The notes beneath the pieces were generated by a model. The model was not told the origin of the DNA and searched no databases. It was given only the letters and a program-made list of their open reading frames with translations. From positions 204,289-268,288 of the forward strand of contig NZ_JAFIDJ010000002.1 in NCBI RefSeq assembly GCF_017051705.1: a stretch of 64,000 nucleotides of DNA. The letters are read 5' to 3'. Of this stretch, positions 38,361-47,354 are shown piece by piece (the first letter of the stretch is position 1; the number at the start of each line of letters is the position of its first letter). The translations under genes were made by a program, and so were the position numbers. The DNA is from Algoriphagus lutimaris. GTDB taxonomy: Bacteria > Bacteroidota > Bacteroidia > Cytophagales > Cyclobacteriaceae.

Positions 38361-38765
38361 ATGATGGATACTGGTTTAAAAAATGCTGGAAAATTATTGG
38401 TTCGCCTGAGTGCAGGAGTCATGATGCTCACTCATGGCATTCCCAAGATCAGCAGATTTTTTGGAGAAGGCCCTGTAAGATTTCATGACCCATTTGGCTT
38501 TGGTCCAGAAATATCATTAGCCCTGGCAATCATAGCTGAAGTAATTTGTACTGTCCTGATCATGATAGGATTTAAAACAAGGCTTGCTACTATTCCTTTG
38601 ATCCTTACTATGCTCACCGCCGCATTCTATGCACATGCTGATGATCCCTTTGGCTCAAAAGAAAAACCACTTCTATTTATCGTCGTGTTTATAGCCATCG
38701 CTATTATGGGACCCGGAAAATATTCTTTTGATGGGTTAAAAAAGAAAAAACGAAGCCTTTTCTAA
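38361..38765 (+). CDS. DoxX family membrane protein
   Basis: 134 residues from ATG-ATG at 38361. The longer frame from 38271 adds polar residues lacking similarity. Four hydrophobic helices fit the DoxX fold, with LLVRLSAGVMMLTHGIPK at the first helix, ALAIIAEVICTVLIMIGF at the second and LFIVVFIAIAIMGPGKYSFD at the end. The family includes thiosulfate:quinone oxidoreductase subunits and proteins of oxidative stress complexes. The role here is unknown. Confidence 0.8.
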   Translation: MMDTGLKNAGKLLVRLSAGVMMLTHGIPKISRFFGEGPVRFHDPFGFGPEISLALAIIAEVICTVLIMIGFKTRLATIPLILTMLTAAFYAHADDPFGSKEKPLLFIVVFIAIAIMGPGKYSFDGLKKKKRSLF

Positions 38766-39150
38766 GTCTTAGGAAATGCATGTAACTCTTCTACAATTCC
38801 TATTAAACCAAAACAATAATTCATTGGAATCTTCTCTTGCTATTGGTATAAAATTATAACTGCTAAGAAACTGCTAGCGTTTTAGCAGAGTAATTTGCCA
38901 TTGACATAGACAGAAACAGTTAGCCCCCTTTCACAATTTTTTCTAGTCAAAAAAAACGGGGTTGACTCATAATGAGTAGAGAAAAGAAATAAATACAACA
39001 AACTCGCCCAAAATTAAGATTATAGTAAATATCAAACGTGAAGTATGTTTGTTATCTGGATTATTTTCAAATCATTATCTTATGTACAGGAAAGCCATCT
39101 ATGCAAATAATCCCTGATGGATTTCAAGTTTTCAACCCAAAAGCAACCAG
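38766..39150. other. Intergenic region, no gene seen
   Basis: About 385 AT-rich bases. A short inverted pair AGTCAA/TTGACT lies near 38943-38968. Nothing else was recognised. Confidence 0.4.
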
Positions 39151-40065
39151 ATGAAACGTATCCCCCTACTCTTATTCCTTTTAAGCAATGTCTTATTAGC
39201 GCAGGTTCCTGAAGGAAAGCAAGTGATCAGCTCTTTATACGTTTATGACCTTCAATCAGGAGAATCCACCTTAATTTTAGAAGAAGAAAGGCACTTTGAA
39301 GCTCCCAATTGGTCACCTGATGGAACATTTCTTTTAATAAACAGTGCGGGAAAATTGGAGAAAATCGGATTGGATGGAAAAAATCTAGGTACTTTAAATA
39401 CCGGAGAAATCCAAAAAGCCAATAACGATCATGGATATACTTTTGATGGGAAAACCCTATTTATTTCCAGCGGAAAACCTGATGTACGGGGAGGTTCATA
39501 TATCTATAAAGTAGAAGCTGAAGGCGGAGTACCTGAATTGATCACTGAACTGAGTCCATCCTATTGGCATGGAGTTTCTCCTGATGGAAAAGATATCGTT
39601 TACTGCGCCCAGAGAAACAATAATTTTGATGTGTATAAAATCAGCACCAATGGAGGTGAAGAAATACGATTGACTTCGGAATCAGGTCTAGATGATGGAC
39701 CTGAATATTCTCCCGATGGTAAGTTTATTTATTTTAATTCCTATAGGTCTGGAATGATGCAAATTTGGAGGATGAAACCCGATGGTTCCGACCCCGAACA
39801 AATGACGTTTGACAATCATTCTAATTGGTTTGCCCATATATCCCCGAACAACAAGGTAGCAACGATCATTACCTACATCGAAGATCAAAAAGAAAGTCAT
39901 CCTTTTGGCAGGCAGGTAAAACTGAGGTTACTTGATTTGGAATCAAAAGCAGTGAAGGATTTAACAGAGGAATTTTATGGAGGCCAGGGAACCATCAATG
40001 TTCCATCTTGGAATCCTGAAGGAACCCAGTTTGCTTATGTACGATATGCGTTGAAGGATATTTAA
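39151..40065 (+). CDS. TolB-like beta-propeller periplasmic protein
   Basis: 304 residues with a signal peptide (KRIPLLLFLLSNVLLAQ) and repeated WD40-like/PD40 blades: NWSPDGTFLLINS, GVSPDGKDIVYCAQ, EYSPDGKFIYFNSYR and SWNPEGTQFAYVRY. The SPDG-F-Y pattern is that of TolB and related periplasmic propellers. No peptidase domain is attached. Stand-alone gene; the binding partner is unknown. Confidence 0.85.
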   Translation: MKRIPLLLFLLSNVLLAQVPEGKQVISSLYVYDLQSGESTLILEEERHFEAPNWSPDGTFLLINSAGKLEKIGLDGKNLGTLNTGEIQKANNDHGYTFDGKTLFISSGKPDVRGGSYIYKVEAEGGVPELITELSPSYWHGVSPDGKDIVYCAQRNNNFDVYKISTNGGEEIRLTSESGLDDGPEYSPDGKFIYFNSYRSGMMQIWRMKPDGSDPEQMTFDNHSNWFAHISPNNKVATIITYIEDQKESHPFGRQVKLRLLDLESKAVKDLTEEFYGGQGTINVPSWNPEGTQFAYVRYALKDI

Positions 40066-40087
40066 AAAAGAAAAACGAATCAATATG

Positions 40088-40113
40088 GATCGGCTTCGTA
40101 GTAGAGGGAACAG
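40088..40113 (+). repeat. Left copy of 26-bp direct repeat, tRNA 3'-end-like remnant
   Basis: These 26 bases match 47143-47168 with a single mismatch; similarity also continues a little upstream. The stretch from GTAGTAG through GGGAACAGGACTC looks like the reverse complement of a tRNA 3' end (T-arm and acceptor), a common integrase target. The rest of the tRNA is absent. Confidence 0.55.
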
Positions 40114-40133
40114 GACTCTAAAAACAACTATTT

Positions 40134-40361
40134 TTACAGCGTATTATACAAAAAGGGGATAGGTTTATTTTGCTTATCCAATTTTAAATTTATTTGAATC
40201 CTATCATTTAAAAGTGGTTCAAAACGCCCTATAAGCACTTTTGAGGCATTTGGGTTTTGAATGGTCTTTTTTCTTTTATTTAGAATTGAATCTATTTGAA
40301 TGGTTTTGGATTTTGCTTCATCTCGTACTTTAGTACGTTCCGAGAACACGAAATATAACAA
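40134..40361 (-). CDS. Short uncertain ORF next to the left repeat
   Basis: 75 codons, with only a TTG near the possible start and stops just upstream. The composition is Lys/Ile/Asn-rich (SILNKRKKTIQNPNASKVL), with no recognised domain. It could be a remnant of a gene brought in or cut by integration at the adjacent repeat, or not coding at all. Confidence 0.25.
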   Translation of the reverse strand: MLYFVFSERTKVRDEAKSKTIQIDSILNKRKKTIQNPNASKVLIGRFEPLLNDRIQINLKLDKQNKPIPFLYNTL

Positions 40362-40494
40362 TAATCATCAGTTCCTAGATTACAGTTAGTTAACTCAAGC
40401 ATCTTAAAATATTACTAAATCGATCAGTTGATATTATGACCAATTTTAGAAGACATTTTATTCCAAACCCCGTTTAATCCTTGCATTAAAAAGG

Positions 40495-41298
40495 TTAATT
40501 TCTACCTTGGATATCAAAAAAATAAAGACTTTTTTTCAAATGCTTCCGCCAATATTCCCATTCATGACCACCGGAAAATTCTTCATACTCATGGTTTACT
40601 CCCAGTTTCTTAAATTGACTATGGAGTAGACGATTTCCTTCAATCAACTCATCATTCACTCCACAATCAAAGCGGATAGCTGGTAAAGAGTCTACTTTCC
40701 TTTTGACCAAATCTATTACATCATTTTCAGTATTCCGAAGCTTATAGGATTCGAGAGATTCTTCTACAAATAAAGACATCTCCGAAAACCTGGTGATGGC
40801 ACTGTGCGCGGAAATAGCAGAAAAAATCTCAGGATATTGAGCTCCCAATTTCAAAGCTCCATACCCTCCCATAGAAAGCCCCCCTATGCAGATTGGGGAT
40901 TTTTCACTGGCGTTTGAAATATTCTCTCTGATTGCTTTTGGTACATCCGATACAATCCACTCCGCAAAATCCAGCTCTTGGTGAGCTAAATATCCCGAAC
41001 CATCTCCCCAAAGTCCATCCGAAGGCATCGCAATAATAGCTGGTCGTATTTCACCACTTTCCATAAGTCGCTTTGCTGTCACATGTGCGCCGCCTTTCAT
41101 CGCCCATACCCAAGCAGATCCATAAACTCCATGTAGCAAAATGTAGATGGGAAGGTCGGTTAGATTCTTTATCCCTTTTGGCACATAGAGGCAAATATCC
41201 CCTCTTCCTTTAAGATTTGGCGTTTTGACCGTCAAAAAACGAAGGCCTGATTGTTCAAACATTTCGTCTGACAATTCTATGGATCTAAAACTGTTCAT
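40495..41298 (-). CDS. Esterase (EstD/S-formylglutathione hydrolase-like alpha/beta hydrolase)
   Basis: 267 residues of the putative esterase family. The nucleophile elbow is GGLSMGGYG (serine near residue 140), HGVYGSAWVW lies near residue 54 (oxyanion region), and the histidine in SGGHEWEYW near 246 completes the triad. It starts 12 bases downstream of the alcohol dehydrogenase stop and is the last gene of the P450 operon. With that neighbour, hydrolysis of a formyl adduct during formaldehyde removal is plausible, but an acyl-sugar esterase is an alternative. Confidence 0.8.
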   Translation of the reverse strand: MNSFRSIELSDEMFEQSGLRFLTVKTPNLKGRGDICLYVPKGIKNLTDLPIYILLHGVYGSAWVWAMKGGAHVTAKRLMESGEIRPAIIAMPSDGLWGDGSGYLAHQELDFAEWIVSDVPKAIRENISNASEKSPICIGGLSMGGYGALKLGAQYPEIFSAISAHSAITRFSEMSLFVEESLESYKLRNTENDVIDLVKRKVDSLPAIRFDCGVNDELIEGNRLLHSQFKKLGVNHEYEEFSGGHEWEYWRKHLKKSLYFFDIQGRN

Positions 41299-41309
41299 AG
41301 TGTATAGCT

Positions 41310-42428
41310 TTAAGGAAAAACGATAACTCCTTTGGCATTTACTCCAGCGAGCATATCATCAAATGCAAGTTGTAAATCATCCAGTTCATACTCTTTGCTG
41401 ATCATTTGATCTAGTTTAAGCTGCCCATTTTTATACAATTGCATAAGAATAGGAAAATCAATCTGAGGGCGGCATTTTCCATAGAGGGGATTGATATATA
41501 TTTTGTCCCATTCAAAAAGCCGCATGTCTATCGTGATTTCTTCTTCGATCCCACTCACTTGCACTGCTGTCCCTGCATTCCGAATCATGGCCAAGGGAGC
41601 AGCACCCAAGGCAGGAATCGCAGTGCATTCAAAAGCATAATCGGCCCCTCTTCCTCTTAGCATCTCTTTTACTTTTAAAGAAGCACTGATCAGCCCGACA
41701 TCATCTTTTTCAGCCAAAATCACTTTTGTAGCTCCAAACTCCTTCGCCATTTTCAATTTGGCTGGATTGATATCCACCGCTATGATTAGGCTAGCTCCTG
41801 AGATTTGACAGGCATTGATCACGTTCAAACCTACTCCTCCGCAACCCAACACCACTACGGAACTTCCAGCTTTTAATTTGGCTGCATTCACAACTGAGCC
41901 GTAACCGGTCATCACACCACAGCTGATAATACTGGCAGCAGAAAAATTCAAACTTGGCTCTTCTACCTTCACCACTGCTGACTCTTTTACTAGGGTATAC
42001 TCGCTCAAAGTACCCAGATTAAATGAGCGCTCAATAGCATTTCCCTCCCACTTGGTACTTCCCAAAGTGGCTTGTCCAGGGGTATGTCCATTTCCTCCTG
42101 CGACTACAGGAGAATTGTTTTCACAAATATGTTGATTGCCTTCCTGACATTGAAAGCAATGCATGCATGGCGTAGCCCAGTTCAAAATCACCTGATCACC
42201 AGGTTTTACATGAGTTATTTTAGCTCCAACTTTCTCTACTATTCCGGCACCTTCATGTCCCATTATTATGGGTTTGCCCCAGCTTAAGGAGTCATAATCT
42301 GTATGGCAAAGCCCAGCAGCCTTCATTTTTACCAGCACCTCATCTGAATCCGGTTCAGAAATACTGACATTACAAATGCTAAAAGTACCATCTCCTTTTG
42401 CTACGGCTGATTTTGAAATAATTGACAT
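41310..42428 (-). CDS. Zinc-dependent alcohol dehydrogenase (class III-like)
   Basis: 372 residues. Catalytic zinc ligands C41, H42 (AGLCHTD) and the GHEGAG motif at 57-62 are present, and the structural-zinc cysteines C88, C91, C94 and C102 have canonical spacing. The NAD site is GCGGVGLNV near 191. This architecture fits the class III/formaldehyde dehydrogenase group. Sitting between a P450 system and an esterase, a role in oxidising formaldehyde released by demethylation is likely; another alcohol substrate is possible. Confidence 0.87.
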   Translation of the reverse strand: MSIISKSAVAKGDGTFSICNVSISEPDSDEVLVKMKAAGLCHTDYDSLSWGKPIIMGHEGAGIVEKVGAKITHVKPGDQVILNWATPCMHCFQCQEGNQHICENNSPVVAGGNGHTPGQATLGSTKWEGNAIERSFNLGTLSEYTLVKESAVVKVEEPSLNFSAASIISCGVMTGYGSVVNAAKLKAGSSVVVLGCGGVGLNVINACQISGASLIIAVDINPAKLKMAKEFGATKVILAEKDDVGLISASLKVKEMLRGRGADYAFECTAIPALGAAPLAMIRNAGTAVQVSGIEEEITIDMRLFEWDKIYINPLYGKCRPQIDFPILMQLYKNGQLKLDQMISKEYELDDLQLAFDDMLAGVNAKGVIVFP

Positions 42429-42563
42429 TGTATGAAATTTTTAAAACTACAGTGAACACAAAGATTGGCCCAGAGGTCACAATATATTTTGCTATTATCA
42501 GTAAACTCAAATACTAAGAACCTAACCCTCAGTAAGATTACTAATATTTATGATCAAGTGAGT

Positions 42564-43805
42564 TTACTTACCGATTGATTTGAGTTCAACTTCAGAATTC
42601 TTCAATTTTGCTTTGTCTATCTGTTCTCCACTTTTGATAAATTTGGTACCCCAAACATAAGCTTTCGCAGAATTCACCGCGTCAACTGCCAGCAACTCAT
42701 TTCCCTTAAAATACCAAATAGAGAAGACCTTTTCTGATTCTTTTCTCAAAATTGCTTCCTCATAACCAGTAGATAAGCCTACCATTTGGAATTTCACTTC
42801 ATATTGATCAGACCAAAACCAAGGAATCGTATCATAGAAAACATCCTTACTACAAATCGCCGCAGCAGCGATTTTCGCCTGATCCACTGCATTCTGAACA
42901 CACTCCAGCCGGAGATATCGCTGGTAGTGAGGGTTGAAATGATTGGTACAATCTCCGATCGCATAGATATGCTCATCCGAAGTAAGAGTTGTTAAATCTA
43001 CTCGTATTCCATTTTCTATTTCCAATCCCGATGCCGAGGCCAATTCAGAATTCACCTGAATACCCACTCCTAGCACTAGCATATCAGCAGAAAAACTGGA
43101 ACCATCTGCACAAATAATCTGTGTTTTTTCACTTCCTCCCTTTATGGCAGTGACCTTCTTATTGCAGTGAATAGATACTCCGTTTTCCGCATGAAGATTC
43201 TCAAAAAACAAAGACAATTCAGGCGCAGTGACACGTGCAAGCACTCTGGATTCCCGCTCCAATACCGTAACTTTTGCTTCTAACTTTCTTAAGGAAGCTG
43301 CGATCTCCAGACCGATATACCCACCACCAATGATGACTACTTCCTGACTGAAATTCTGAGAAATTTTATTCCGAATTTCATTGATATCGGCGGCTGTTCG
43401 TAACGGATAAACATGTTTTGCTTCGGACAAACCTGGGATAGACGGGATCATCGCCCGAGCTCCAGTGGCAAGGACCAGTTTATCGTAAGCTTGCCATGTT
43501 CCATTATCCAGCTGTACTATTTGAGTTTTTCGATCTATTCTCAGCGCTCTGATTTTAAGGAGTAACTGTATGTTTTCCTTGGCATAGCTTTCTGCAGACT
43601 TCAAAAGATTTAGACCTATAGCTTCGGCATTGTACAGGTAAGTTTTGGAAAGAGGAGGACGATGATAAGGCAACTCTGGATCTGAGTCCAGTAGTATTAT
43701 TTTTCCTTCCCACCCTTCCTTTCGCAACGCAAATGCACAATTTACCCCTGCATGGCTTGCTCCAATGATCAAACAGATTTGATTTTTCCCTAAGTTTTCA
43801 GACAT
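42564..43805 (-). CDS. Ferredoxin reductase for the P450 system
   Basis: 413 residues from ATG at 43805 (a TTG two codons earlier is less likely). FAD-binding LIIGASHAGVNCAFALRKEG lies near residue 13, the NAD-binding VVIIGGGYIGLEIAASL near 148 and the second FAD contact IYAIGDCTN near 278. This is the putidaredoxin/rubredoxin reductase family. It would pass electrons from NAD(P)H to the ferredoxin encoded eight bases upstream. Confidence 0.9.
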   Translation of the reverse strand: MSENLGKNQICLIIGASHAGVNCAFALRKEGWEGKIILLDSDPELPYHRPPLSKTYLYNAEAIGLNLLKSAESYAKENIQLLLKIRALRIDRKTQIVQLDNGTWQAYDKLVLATGARAMIPSIPGLSEAKHVYPLRTAADINEIRNKISQNFSQEVVIIGGGYIGLEIAASLRKLEAKVTVLERESRVLARVTAPELSLFFENLHAENGVSIHCNKKVTAIKGGSEKTQIICADGSSFSADMLVLGVGIQVNSELASASGLEIENGIRVDLTTLTSDEHIYAIGDCTNHFNPHYQRYLRLECVQNAVDQAKIAAAAICSKDVFYDTIPWFWSDQYEVKFQMVGLSTGYEEAILRKESEKVFSIWYFKGNELLAVDAVNSAKAYVWGTKFIKSGEQIDKAKLKNSEVELKSIGK

Positions 43806-43813
43806 GAGCAATC

Positions 43814-44122
43814 TTATTTGGCAACACGAAGTACCAATCCATCAAGCTCCTCACTGATCTGCAACTGACATGAAAGACGACTGTATTGATCCGTATCATC
43901 ATCCAATTCCAGCATATCTGCTTCGATTTCGCTTGCCTCACCGGTTTTCGATAGATCCTCAGGAGCCACATGAACATGACAGGTGGCACAAGAACATACT
44001 CCTCCACAATCACCGTCGATCCCTTTTATTCCATTCTCCACGGCCAATGCCATCACAGAACCTGAATATCCTTCCAAAGTAATTCTTTGCTCATCGCTCG
44101 TTATAAAAGTAATTTTTGCCAT
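43814..44122 (-). CDS. [2Fe-2S] ferredoxin (adrenodoxin/putidaredoxin type)
   Basis: 102 residues from the ATG at 44122 (MAKITF), five bases after the P450 stop. The cluster ligands are C39, C45, C48 and C85, with the adrenodoxin spacing C-x5-C-x2-C; C43 is an extra cysteine. It carries electrons from the reductase to the P450. An upstream in-frame ATG at 44143 overlaps the P450 gene and is less likely. Confidence 0.92.
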   Translation of the reverse strand: MAKITFITSDEQRITLEGYSGSVMALAVENGIKGIDGDCGGVCSCATCHVHVAPEDLSKTGEASEIEADMLELDDDTDQYSRLSCQLQISEELDGLVLRVAK

Positions 44123-44126
44123 TTCT

Positions 44127-45290
44127 TTATTGGGTTGTTGCATTGAATTTCACACTGATTTTATGGTAGCCTACCTTTCGTTGGAATTTGCCCCATTTTT
44201 CGATATTCTCTTTCATATCAAGAATGTCTATTGATTTAATTTTCTCCGAAAATTCTTTTACTAGAATTCTCATAATCTGTCGGGCATGTGTAGCTCCAAG
44301 GCAATTGTGATGACTAAAACCAAATCCCACGTGCGGATTAATTTTTCGGTCCAAAACTATTTCATTCGGATTTTCAAAAACATTTTCATCCCTGTTGGCA
44401 GATGCCCAACATAAAGAAACCCGACTATCTGCTTTTGCTGCATGCTCACAGACAATTGTATTTTCAGTTACTACCCTACCCATATGCGTCAAAGGCGAAA
44501 AGTATCTGATCATTTCTTCTACTGCATTAGTAATGATTTCAGGCTCCTTTCTCAGCCTTTCCAAGGATTCAGGATGATCAGCAAAATAGGCGATTGCATT
44601 GGTGACTGCATTAATTACTGTATCACGACCCCCGGCGAAAGTCAAAACCATCACCCCTTTTGCTTCTTCTTTGGTCAGCTTTCTCCCATCAAAATCTGAC
44701 TGCATAAGTACCGAATACAAGTCATCAGATGGATTGGCGATCGCACGATCAAGTTCACGGTCTATATAATCATACAGTACAATGGCTTTATCCGCATCCA
44801 AAGCTTCTCCTTCACTACGAAAAACGTGTGTCCCCCAGGATATCCAGATTTCTGACTCTTTGAAAGGCGTATTGAGCAAAAGCGTCAGGGCACGGGACTG
44901 TAAGGGAAGCGCAAATTCATTGACCACTTCCAGGGATTCCTTAGCCAACATCTCCTCAATAATACTTGAGACTATCGTAGTCAATGCTTCCTGATAATCC
45001 GCATTAATGGGACGCTTAAACCATGCTTCCAAAACTGATCTGTATGCTCCATGTTTTGGAGGATCCACTTCAAATGGAATCTGCCGCGTATCACGAATAT
45101 TCACTTCAGAGGGAACGACAATCCTTCCAGGAATCGTCTCTGAGGTAAAGGTCTTGTAATTATGTGCAGTCTTCCTGACATCTTTGTGTCGCAGCAACAT
45201 GGTCACTGGATCATTTTGGTCATCTATAGTCTCATAGCCACATTTGGACCTCTGCGCTGCAAAAGGATCAGGTATTTCACTTTTTTTCAT
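44127..45290 (-). CDS. Cytochrome P450 monooxygenase, candidate sugar O-demethylase
   Basis: 387-residue soluble bacterial P450. The heme ligand C330 lies in GFGFSHHNCLGATHAR, the I-helix carries AGGRDT near 218-223 (oxygen activation), and the ExxR motif is in VEEMIRYFSP. It heads an operon with its ferredoxin, ferredoxin reductase, zinc alcohol dehydrogenase and esterase. The same gene set is known in marine Bacteroidetes, where CYP236A-type P450s remove the methyl group of 6-O-methyl-D-galactose from porphyran. That substrate is an inference, helped by the GH16 remnant nearby. Confidence 0.9.
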   Translation of the reverse strand: MKKSEIPDPFAAQRSKCGYETIDDQNDPVTMLLRHKDVRKTAHNYKTFTSETIPGRIVVPSEVNIRDTRQIPFEVDPPKHGAYRSVLEAWFKRPINADYQEALTTIVSSIIEEMLAKESLEVVNEFALPLQSRALTLLLNTPFKESEIWISWGTHVFRSEGEALDADKAIVLYDYIDRELDRAIANPSDDLYSVLMQSDFDGRKLTKEEAKGVMVLTFAGGRDTVINAVTNAIAYFADHPESLERLRKEPEIITNAVEEMIRYFSPLTHMGRVVTENTIVCEHAAKADSRVSLCWASANRDENVFENPNEIVLDRKINPHVGFGFSHHNCLGATHARQIMRILVKEFSEKIKSIDILDMKENIEKWGKFQRKVGYHKISVKFNATTQ

Positions 45291-45462
45291 GGAGTTCGGT
45301 TTCAGGTTAGGGCCTTGTTTCTTGATTTACAATAATTGCCAAAAAACTCTTCAGATAACTTCCCTATTTTCACCAATAAGTAATCTATTATGTCGCCTAT
45401 TGATGTTTTTGGATGAAAAATTGATTAAATAGTAAATTTAACCGTACTATCACTACAAGATT

Positions 45463-46305
45463 TTGAAGCCAATTTTAGAACCCATCCCCTTAGGAAATCA
45501 GAAATCTATCTTAGGTTTCTGTTTTGATAAAAAGGATTTTGAAACACCCTGGCATTTCCATCCTCAGCATGAGCTGACCTACATTGAAGAAAGTGTGGGA
45601 ACCAAATTTATTGGGGACTATGTAGGTGGATACCAGCCAGGAGAATTGGTTTTGTTGCGATCAAATCTTCCCCATTGTTGGAAAAACAACACCTCTCAGG
45701 CATCAAACTCCAAATCATACGTAGTACAATGGAATTTGGGGATTTTTCCCGAAGTGCCAGAATTAGACTCAATTCATCAATTGTTAAAGACAGCCTCCAG
45801 AGGTTTGATTTTTGACAAGGAGCAGGTGAATCACCTAATTCCTCTGATTAAAACCTTCCCGGATTTGTCAGGGCAAGAGCTTTATATTCAACTTCTGGGC
45901 ATACTTTCAGCACTTAGTAAAGCATCCTATAACACACTTTCAGCCGCGAGTTTTACAGATGATATTCCCAGCGAATACGGCACACGAATGGCCAAAATCC
46001 ATGACTTTGTAGGAGAAAATTTTGGGAGGAAAATTTATCTAAAAGAATTAGCGGATTTAGTAAATCTCTCCGAGCAATCCTTTTCAAGATTTTTCACCAA
46101 GATGATGGGAAGGCCATTCTTTACCTTTCTGAATGAATATAGAATAAACCATGCAGCGAGGATGCTGTTGGACACGGAGGAGCCCATAGCGCAAATCGCC
46201 TATGCCTGTGGTTACGATTCACTTCCTTTTTTCCATAAGAAATTCAACGAATCCTACCAAGTATCGCCTGCCCAGTACAGGAAACAGTTTTTCCAGAAAA
46301 GCTAA
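45463..46305 (+). CDS. AraC-family regulator divergent from the P450 operon
   Basis: 280 residues, apparently starting at a TTG (45463); no ATG lies between it and the upstream in-frame stop. The cupin sensor (HFHPQHELTYIEESVG near residues 26-41) and two C-terminal HTH motifs (LKELADLVNLSEQSFSRFF, IAQIAYACGYDSLPFFHKKF) are intact. The divergent position suggests it controls the P450 operon in response to a sugar or its product. It resembles the regulator at 27667 in design. Confidence 0.85.
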   Translation: MKPILEPIPLGNQKSILGFCFDKKDFETPWHFHPQHELTYIEESVGTKFIGDYVGGYQPGELVLLRSNLPHCWKNNTSQASNSKSYVVQWNLGIFPEVPELDSIHQLLKTASRGLIFDKEQVNHLIPLIKTFPDLSGQELYIQLLGILSALSKASYNTLSAASFTDDIPSEYGTRMAKIHDFVGENFGRKIYLKELADLVNLSEQSFSRFFTKMMGRPFFTFLNEYRINHAARMLLDTEEPIAQIAYACGYDSLPFFHKKFNESYQVSPAQYRKQFFQKS

Positions 46306-46316
46306 AATATGATCGC

Positions 46317-46745
46317 CTATTTTTTTTCCACTGGCTTATACACTCTTATCCACTTCACTCTGAAGGTATGATCCTCTACATTGGCCAATTCTGAATCAGT
46401 AGGCGTGTAGGTTTCTGATTGTAAACCTGATTCAGGACTGGATCTCCAGGTTTGATCCTCCACATTGATGATGATATCCATTTCCTAACTCAACCCAGTT
46501 CGTGTATCCTTGGCAGTATTCCCGAGCTCTTCAGCATTCGTATAAAATTTTGGATCGATCATATCCTTGCCCAAAACCCTACGAACCAATTCCCCTTCAA
46601 TTTAATATTCCAAATTCCAAGAATCTTTCCAACTGACGCAATATCGATGAAACGCTTTCCGCTAGGTTGCACCAGCTATGTTTCATGAACCGGAATCTGT
46701 AGGCTGATAATCCTAAAAGAGTGTCTTACATGAATCCATTGAACT
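46317..46745 (-). pseudogene. Decayed GH16 galactanase (porphyranase/agarase-like), C-terminal part
   Basis: On the minus strand the translation reads, in pieces, DYQPTDSGS, FHRYCVSWKD, DPKFYTNAEELGN, EMDIIINVEDQTWRSSP, TPTDSELANVEDHTFRV and KWIRVYKPVEKK before a proper stop at 46317-46319. This is the C-terminal third of a GH16 beta-agarase/porphyranase. In-frame stops lie at 46602-46604 and 46485-46487, with others and a frameshift near 46650-46720. The catalytic half is missing. It ties the neighbouring P450 locus to red-algal galactans. Confidence 0.85.
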
Positions 46746-47127
46746 GAGTAAAAACCGTGTCTCTTTAAAGAAATTAAGACATGATTTGGAGTTTCTAAAG
46801 TTTGCCAATTTAAGCCATCTTTTTATTCACTTTCCAAATCTTACTTAGGGTGTTGTGCTTCAAGAATAATAAATTCAGGTTTAAATCCATCATAGATAAA
46901 TGACTTTAAAGAAAGCGTCAAATTCCAATTTGAGATGAGTCATGGAAATTCAGAGTAATTGAAAAACAATAATTCCAAAGAATAAACTAACCTCTGGAAT
47001 TTGTTGAAAAGGAAAGTTTAAAATATTAGAAAAAAATGAATCTAAAAGTGGAACAAAATTGACTCATTTGGAATCATTTGGAATTCATCATTACACAAAC
47101 CGCATCAGAAACCCTATAAAACACAAA
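46746..47127. other. Intergenic region between GH16 remnant and integration site
   Basis: About 380 AT-rich bases in which no gene was recognised; it may hold further unrecognisable decay of the GH16 gene. Confidence 0.4.
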
Positions 47128-47151
47128 AAGCCGATCAAAATTGATCGGCTT
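47128..47151. repeat. Perfect inverted repeat (terminator-like) at the integration site
   Basis: AAGCCGATCAA (47128-47138) is the exact reverse complement of TTGATCGGCTT (47141-47151), leaving almost no loop. It overlaps the start of the right direct repeat and could be an old tRNA terminator or part of the attachment site. Confidence 0.6.
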
Positions 47152-47168
47152 CGTAGTAGCGGGAACAG
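47143..47168 (+). repeat. Right copy of 26-bp direct repeat, candidate attachment site
   Basis: It matches 40088-40113 at 25 of 26 bases. It lies about 190 bases before an integrase gene, where an attachment site is expected. It also overlaps a small hairpin (GTAGCG at 47156-47161, CGCTAC at 47169-47174), the sort of inverted arm that surrounds tyrosine-recombinase crossover sites. Confidence 0.6.
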
Positions 47169-47354
47169 CGCTACATAGATCTTAATCTTATTTAATTGAA
47201 TTTTTCTAAAAACAGGCCTATAGTAGATATAAACATTATAATGCAATAAAATTAAATTCAGATATCATCAAATATATTAAATTAAAGTGTACCCCAAAGT
47301 GTACCCCGACTCAAATTTTGTCTAAATTGAATTGTCCAATCAATTCAAGCAAAC

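Noticed and set aside
46452-46688. 78-codon plus-strand ORF in the gap after the AraC gene
   Set aside because: It is the opposite strand of the GH16 remnant, which has recognisable motifs.
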